A stretch of 64,000 bases of DNA from Brevinema_A sp051647535. Its GTDB lineage: Bacteria > Spirochaetota > Brevinematia > Brevinematales > Brevinemataceae. The position numbers and the translations under genes were made by a program. Shown here piece by piece: positions 59,993 to 64,000 of the stretch (positions within the stretch are counted from its first letter, which is position 1; each line of letters begins with the position of its first letter). The notes below the pieces were generated by a model. That model ran no database searches, was not told where the DNA came from, and saw nothing but the letters and a program-made list of their open reading frames with translations. The stretch spans positions 1 through 64,000 of the forward strand of contig JBOFEA010000015.1 of assembly GCA_051647535.1 (NCBI GenBank), written 5' to 3'.

Positions 59993-61723
59993 TTAAGAAA
60001 ATATTTTAAAATCAGCACCCAAATCAAAAGATAAGTTTGAATAATTTCTATTTAATGCTACAGAAATAGGAAGCATTTTCGCTGCAGATCCAGAATACTG
60101 TCTTGGGCCGGGAGAAGCAAACAAATCATTTTGAGACCAAGCGGTACGACGTTCTGCAAAAAATTTAAAAGCCGGAGAGTCGAGTTTTACCAAGGCTTTT
60201 TCAATAACAAATTCATCTTTACCATGCCGAGATTCGATATTAAGAAGTCCGGTAAGAGGAACAGCAAGAATACGACCTCCACTTTGAAGATCGGTAATAG
60301 AAGCCATATATCCTGTCCATCCACCTAAAACAAGAGAACCTGCTGCAAGACCTAAATTAAAACAGTACGCAGCATCAAATAATGTAGGTGCTCCACAACG
60401 TCCTTCATAGCCAAAGAAATGATTAATAGTATTGAATTTGAATGTTTTAAAAGTATTATTTTGAGATTGTTGTTGCATTTCAGCAATTCGAACAGCAAGC
60501 ATTTCAATGACCAATGTTTCAGTAGGAATTTGGGAAAGAGGAAGATTTCCATGAGAGTCTCTATCTAAGAGAAGCATATTTTTAATAAATTCAGGAAGTT
60601 GTGAATAAAGTTTGGACATTTGGGAAGAAAGATGTTCGATAATAAATTGTTGTTTTTGTTGAGCAGGCATGCTTGAAAATTGATCCAAATGCATTCCGAT
60701 AATTTTATCCATTTCGGCAAGCATAGAACGCATTTCAGGAATAAATTCAATAAGCCCTTCCGGAATCAATACCAATCCATGATTAATACCATTTTCGGCA
60801 CGTAATTTGATAACATTTGCGATATCGTCAATAACCTGCTTTAAAGACAATTTCTTTTCGAAAACTTCTTCAGAAATAACAGTGTAAGCAGGTTTGGTTT
60901 GAAGAGCAGTTTCCAAAGCAACATGGCTTGCCGCACGCCCCATAATTTTGACAAAATGCCAATATTTAAGCGATGAAGCGGTATCTTGAAGAATATTACC
61001 AACCATTTCAGAATAAATCTTAGTCGCGGTATCAAAACCAAAAGAAATCGGTAATAGATCGCCAAGCTGCAGATCACCGTCAATAGTCTTAGGCACGCCA
61101 ACAACAGAAACCCCTTGAGGAGCAAGAAGTTCAGCCAAAACAGCAGCATTAGTATTAGAATCGTCACCTCCGACAATAATAATTGCATCGATTTTATGTT
61201 CGGAAACAACTTTCTTTACACATTCAAATTGTTCTTGTGTTTTAATTTTTGTACGGTCGGATCCCATAAAATCAAATCCGCCGGTATTTAAGATATTTTG
61301 AGCCATTTGTTCGGTAATTTCAAAGAAGTCACCAGCAAGAAGCCCTTTTGGACCAGCCTTAACAGCAAGCAGAGTATTAGTACTACCGAGAGCCTTTTTT
61401 ATTCCGGCAACAATATTATGACCACCAGAAGCAGGACCACCGGAAAATAACACCGCTACTCTTTTATGTTGAGTTGAAACACCTGTACCGGATATTTTCA
61501 GCACTGCATTCCGATGTTTCTCTATACTTAAAGGAAATACTTTTGCGACTTCTTGAGAGTCTTTTGTTTGAATTACTTGAGAAGAAGCCTCAAATATAGC
61601 AGGTTTAATTTCTCCGTTAGAAATAAATTCAGATACAACAGGAATAGAGAGGTTTCTAATGAAATTCTCAAAAGAAGAACGACCTTTTTCCATATTTAAT
61701 AAATGCTTGGAAAGTTCAGACAT
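59993..61723 (-). CDS. pfp: Pyrophosphate-dependent phosphofructokinase
   Basis: Converts fructose-6-phosphate to the 1,6-bisphosphate with PPi and can run in reverse. The PPi signature is GGDDSNTNAA (residues 185-194), where the second Asp replaces the Gly of ATP enzymes, and VPKTIDGD (210-217) with the Lys typical of PPi enzymes. The substrate motif MGRAASHVALE is present. At 576 aa it belongs to the long PFP type common in spirochaetes. AGGAG precedes the ATG. accA is 24 bp upstream. Confidence 0.95.
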   Translation of the reverse strand: MSELSKHLLNMEKGRSSFENFIRNLSIPVVSEFISNGEIKPAIFEASSQVIQTKDSQEVAKVFPLSIEKHRNAVLKISGTGVSTQHKRVAVLFSGGPASGGHNIVAGIKKALGSTNTLLAVKAGPKGLLAGDFFEITEQMAQNILNTGGFDFMGSDRTKIKTQEQFECVKKVVSEHKIDAIIIVGGDDSNTNAAVLAELLAPQGVSVVGVPKTIDGDLQLGDLLPISFGFDTATKIYSEMVGNILQDTASSLKYWHFVKIMGRAASHVALETALQTKPAYTVISEEVFEKKLSLKQVIDDIANVIKLRAENGINHGLVLIPEGLIEFIPEMRSMLAEMDKIIGMHLDQFSSMPAQQKQQFIIEHLSSQMSKLYSQLPEFIKNMLLLDRDSHGNLPLSQIPTETLVIEMLAVRIAEMQQQSQNNTFKTFKFNTINHFFGYEGRCGAPTLFDAAYCFNLGLAAGSLVLGGWTGYMASITDLQSGGRILAVPLTGLLNIESRHGKDEFVIEKALVKLDSPAFKFFAERRTAWSQNDLFASPGPRQYSGSAAKMLPISVALNRNYSNLSFDLGADFKIFS

Positions 61724-61746
61724 TTCAAATCTCCTAAAAATTATAA

Positions 61747-62688
61747 TTACTTTTCTACAAAACGACCTAATTTTCTAAAACGTTCATAACGTTCATTAAT
61801 AAGTTTTTTGGAAGTTTTTTTATTCAGTGCTGTCAAATCTGAAATAAGAATATTTTTCAACCCTACTATTGTTTGATCAGGATCTCTATGTGCTCCGCCT
61901 AAGGGTTCGGAAATAATTTGATCAATTACATCAAATTTCTTTAAATAGGCTGCTGTATACTTCAGTGCTTCGGCAGCCTGCTGAGCCATAGCGGAATCAT
62001 GCCATAAAATAGAAGCACAAGATTCTGGAGAAATAACAGAATATACAGAATTTTCAAACATTAACACCTTATCCGCAACCGCAATTCCTAAAGCTCCACC
62101 ACTTCCGCCTTCTCCAATAATGATCGAAATAACAGGTACTTCTAAACTAAAAAACTCCAGTAAATTTTTAGCTATTGCCTCTCCTTGCCCGCGTTCTTCC
62201 GCACCTATTCCGGGATAAGCCCCCGGAGTATCAACAAACGTAACGATAGGTTTTTTAAACTTCGCAGCCATTTTAGCCAAACGAAGAGCTTTACGATAAC
62301 CTTCAGGATTGGGCATTCCAAAATTCCTTTTTAGGCGTGATTCCATATCAATCCCTTTTTCCTGACCAATAATCATCACTTTATGATCACCGATACAAGC
62401 CCAACCACCTAAAATTGCCCCATCATCGCCAAACAATCTATCTCCATGCAGTTCAATAAAATCCGAACACATCTTAGAGGCATAGTCCAAAAAACCTGGT
62501 CTGGCCGTATGACGCGCAACCTGCGTAATCTGCCAAGGAGTTAAATTTTTGTACAATATAGAAAGAATATCTTGTCTTTTTTTTCGAAGATTATTTATTT
62601 GACTGTCATTAGGTTCAGCTTCCGCAAGCAGTTGTTCCAACACTTGATCAATTTCTTGTATTTCATTTTCAAAATCCAAATAAATCAT
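61747..62688 (-). CDS. accA: Acetyl-CoA carboxylase carboxyltransferase alpha subunit
   Basis: Transfers the carboxyl group from biotin to acetyl-CoA in the first step of fatty-acid synthesis. Family start LDFENEIQEIDQ, biotin-site block FGMPNPEGYRKALRLAKMA, and acetyl-CoA region GEGGSGGALGIAVADKV; SPESCASILW is also conserved. The start is put at 62688 (MIYLDFENEI) by comparison with other AccA proteins; in-frame starts at 62700 (ATG) and 62706 (TTG) are alternatives with no clear Shine-Dalgarno. About 313 aa. accD is not adjacent. Confidence 0.94.
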   Translation of the reverse strand: MIYLDFENEIQEIDQVLEQLLAEAEPNDSQINNLRKKRQDILSILYKNLTPWQITQVARHTARPGFLDYASKMCSDFIELHGDRLFGDDGAILGGWACIGDHKVMIIGQEKGIDMESRLKRNFGMPNPEGYRKALRLAKMAAKFKKPIVTFVDTPGAYPGIGAEERGQGEAIAKNLLEFFSLEVPVISIIIGEGGSGGALGIAVADKVLMFENSVYSVISPESCASILWHDSAMAQQAAEALKYTAAYLKKFDVIDQIISEPLGGAHRDPDQTIVGLKNILISDLTALNKKTSKKLINERYERFRKLGRFVEK

Positions 62689-62758
62689 AGCTTTTCTCAT
62701 TATCAATAATTTTACAATATTATATCGTATTATAAATATCTCGTCAAGAATTTAAAAG

Positions 62759-62791
62759 AAATCAAAGCGAGCAAACTACCCGCTTTGATTT
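62759..62791 (-). terminator. Terminator between cyclophilin gene and accA
   Basis: AATCAAAGCG (62760-62769) pairs with CGCTTTGATT (62781-62790) across an 11-base loop. On the minus strand it follows the cyclophilin stop (62822) and leads into a T-rich run (ATTTCTTTT). Confidence 0.75.
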
Positions 62792-62821
62792 TTTGAATTA
62801 TCAATTCAAGACTAAATAATA

Positions 62822-63388
62822 TTATTTTGAATATTTAATAGTCAATTTTTTCATTGTAACTGGCTTAACAGGTTTATCGGATTGATCTGTTTTAACAGAT
62901 CCGATTTTTTGCACAATATCCAAACCTTCAATAACCTGACCAAATACAGCATGCTTACCGTCAAGCCAAGATGTTGGTACTAAAGTGATGAAAAATTGAG
63001 AACCTCCGGTATTAGGACCGGCATTAGCCATAGACAAAACTCCACCTTTAGCATGTTTCAACATAGGATGAAATTCATCTTTAATAGTATAGCCTGGACC
63101 GCCCATTCCAGTACCTTGCGGATCTCCGGTTTGAATCATGAAATCCTTAATCACTCTGTGGAAAATAATACCGTCATAATATCCTTTCTCCACTAATGAA
63201 ATAAAATTACTTACAGTAATAGGAGCCTTATCTTGAAAAAGTTCGGCCTGAACAGTTCCTTCAGATGTTTCAATAATAACAACTGGATTTTTAGAATTTA
63301 CAGGAAGAATTCGTGACGACTGTGCATGATTTTCAACCAATGACATAAAAACTGCTCCTAACATTAAAATGATACTTTTAAGCTTCAT
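62822..63388 (-). CDS. Exported cyclophilin-type peptidyl-prolyl isomerase
   Basis: Proline isomerase that helps proteins fold outside the cytoplasm. A signal peptide (LKSIILMLGAVFMSLVENHAQ) leads into a single cyclophilin domain: FHRVIKDFMIQTGDPQGTG, SMANAGPNTGGSQFFIT and WLDGKHAVFGQV. The start at 63388 is preferred: GGAGG is 12 bases upstream, while an ATG at 63400 directly abuts it. 188 aa. It has its own TTGCAA/TATAAT promoter and ends in a stem-loop. Confidence 0.93.
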   Translation of the reverse strand: MKLKSIILMLGAVFMSLVENHAQSSRILPVNSKNPVVIIETSEGTVQAELFQDKAPITVSNFISLVEKGYYDGIIFHRVIKDFMIQTGDPQGTGMGGPGYTIKDEFHPMLKHAKGGVLSMANAGPNTGGSQFFITLVPTSWLDGKHAVFGQVIEGLDIVQKIGSVKTDQSDKPVKPVTMKKLTIKYSK

Positions 63389-63425
63389 AATTCGGTACAT
63401 CCTCCATTTTTATAAATTAAAGCAT

Positions 63426-63454
63426 ATTATACTGTGTTCATTATTTTTTTGCAA
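63426..63454 (-). promoter_or_regulatory. Predicted promoter of the cyclophilin gene
   Basis: On the minus strand: TTGCAA (63454-63449) plus A-tract, 17-base spacer and perfect TATAAT (63431-63426), 37 bases before the ATG. Same -35/A-tract form as the fliP and flhF promoters. Confidence 0.7.
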
Positions 63455-63644
63455 CTTTTTATTATTATCAAATTTTTTCAACTTAATTATTCAATCCAAA
63501 TATGTACTTATTATAGTTAAATAATTTTATAATAAATACGAATAAAACTTTCAACAATTATTGAAAAAATTTTAAAAATAATTTATAATAGTACTGTTGA
63601 CAAAGTGAATTATTCTAAATATCTATATCATGGAATCAAATATC

Positions 63645-64000
63645 ATGACAAAACTGCCCAGATTTCATATTTTTATCCTAGGCATTTTTTTAATTTTTGG
63701 TCTTACCATTCTTCGACTAGGACAAACTACCCTATTTCCTGATAAAAGGTTAAAAACATCATTCGAAAAAACAAATAATCCTCGGGGAAAAATTTACGAT
63801 AAATTCGGTCATTTGATAGCAGGTGTTTCATCAACAAGATCACTATACGCTCGCCCCAAAAAATTGAGCGATGAGTTGAGGGACTATTTAAAATCAGCCT
63901 TGTTCTCAACAGGATATTTTTCGGAAGAAGAATTAAAAAATTTTGATAAAACAAACAGACATTTTGTTTATATCAAACGCGATATGACTCCCTCAATTAC
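63645..64000 (+). CDS. Penicillin-binding protein (FtsI/PBP2 type), 3' end outside window
   Basis: About 118 codons are visible and the frame is open to the end. One N-terminal membrane helix (FHIFILGIFLIFGLTILRL) precedes NNPRGKIYDKFGHLIAGV, which matches the conserved RG-x-IYDR-x-G-x-x-LA block of high-molecular-weight class B penicillin-binding proteins, followed by STRSLYARPKKL. These are transpeptidases for septal (FtsI) or side-wall (PBP2) peptidoglycan. An in-frame ATG at 63630 is an alternative start. A TTGACA at 63597 suggests a promoter with the start site near 63630. The transpeptidase domain is not visible. Confidence 0.85.
   Translation, partial: MTKLPRFHIFILGIFLIFGLTILRLGQTTLFPDKRLKTSFEKTNNPRGKIYDKFGHLIAGVSSTRSLYARPKKLSDELRDYLKSALFSTGYFSEEELKNFDKTNRHFVYIKRDMTPSI

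Overview
The window is an AT-rich bacterial chromosome segment, most likely from a spirochaete. The evidence is a tandem pair of FlaA-type flagellar sheath proteins, a fliP-fliQ-fliR-flhB-flhA-flhF-flhG export cluster, a long PPi-dependent phosphofructokinase, a CarD-family regulator, and many lipoproteins and WG-repeat or beta-barrel envelope proteins. Low GC with this gene set would fit Brevinema/Brachyspira-like lineages, but I cannot assign a genus from sequence alone. Gene density is high. I see no rRNA, tRNA, IS element, prophage or CRISPR array.

Layout. 1-8.2 kb: translation and proteolysis genes (infB with a striking 51-bp repeat-coded N-terminal extension, rbfA, a DHH phosphoesterase, an orphan histidine kinase, clpP-clpX). 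8.2-14 kb, minus strand: two OppA-like lipoproteins, two FlaA-family proteins and one lipoprotein. 14.3-22 kb, plus strand: two small paralogous proteins, then rdgB, a family-4-like uracil-DNA glycosylase, priA, rlmN, trpS and a DUF6311-like membrane protein. 22.5-28.4 kb: clpC, a WG-repeat protein, a structured intergenic element, a YraN-like protein and a FlgM-like small protein. 29-33 kb: a tightly packed run of thioesterase, PAP2, DUF115/Maf-like, metallo-hydrolase and TPR/SH3 protein. 33-35.8 kb: a TcyP-like symporter and a CoA-disulfide reductase-like enzyme. 35.8-36.3 kb: an inverted repeat and a 78-bp minisatellite. 36.5-44.7 kb: the flagellar export cluster. 44.7-48.8 kb, minus strand: oppBCDF. 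48.9-56 kb: a DUF218 protein, carD, ybeY, a chemotaxis receptor, uvrB and a YhcH-family protein. 56-63.4 kb, minus strand: an S55 peptidase next to a beta-barrel protein, a small membrane protein, pfp, accA and an exported cyclophilin. A penicillin-binding protein gene runs off the right edge.

How the parts fit. Motility is represented by the export gate and its placement GTPases, the FlaA sheath pair, a possible FlgM, a Maf-like protein and a chemoreceptor. Peptide uptake is split between oppBCDF and two binding proteins about 36 kb away. The cystine symporter and CoA-disulfide reductase suggest thiol redox metabolism. Several convergent gene pairs share one strong bidirectional terminator. 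Promoters are mostly TTGACA/TTGCAA with TATAAT-like -10 boxes. Three flagellar promoters and a cyclophilin promoter share a -35 box (TTGCAA, or TTGCCA before flhA) followed by an A-tract.
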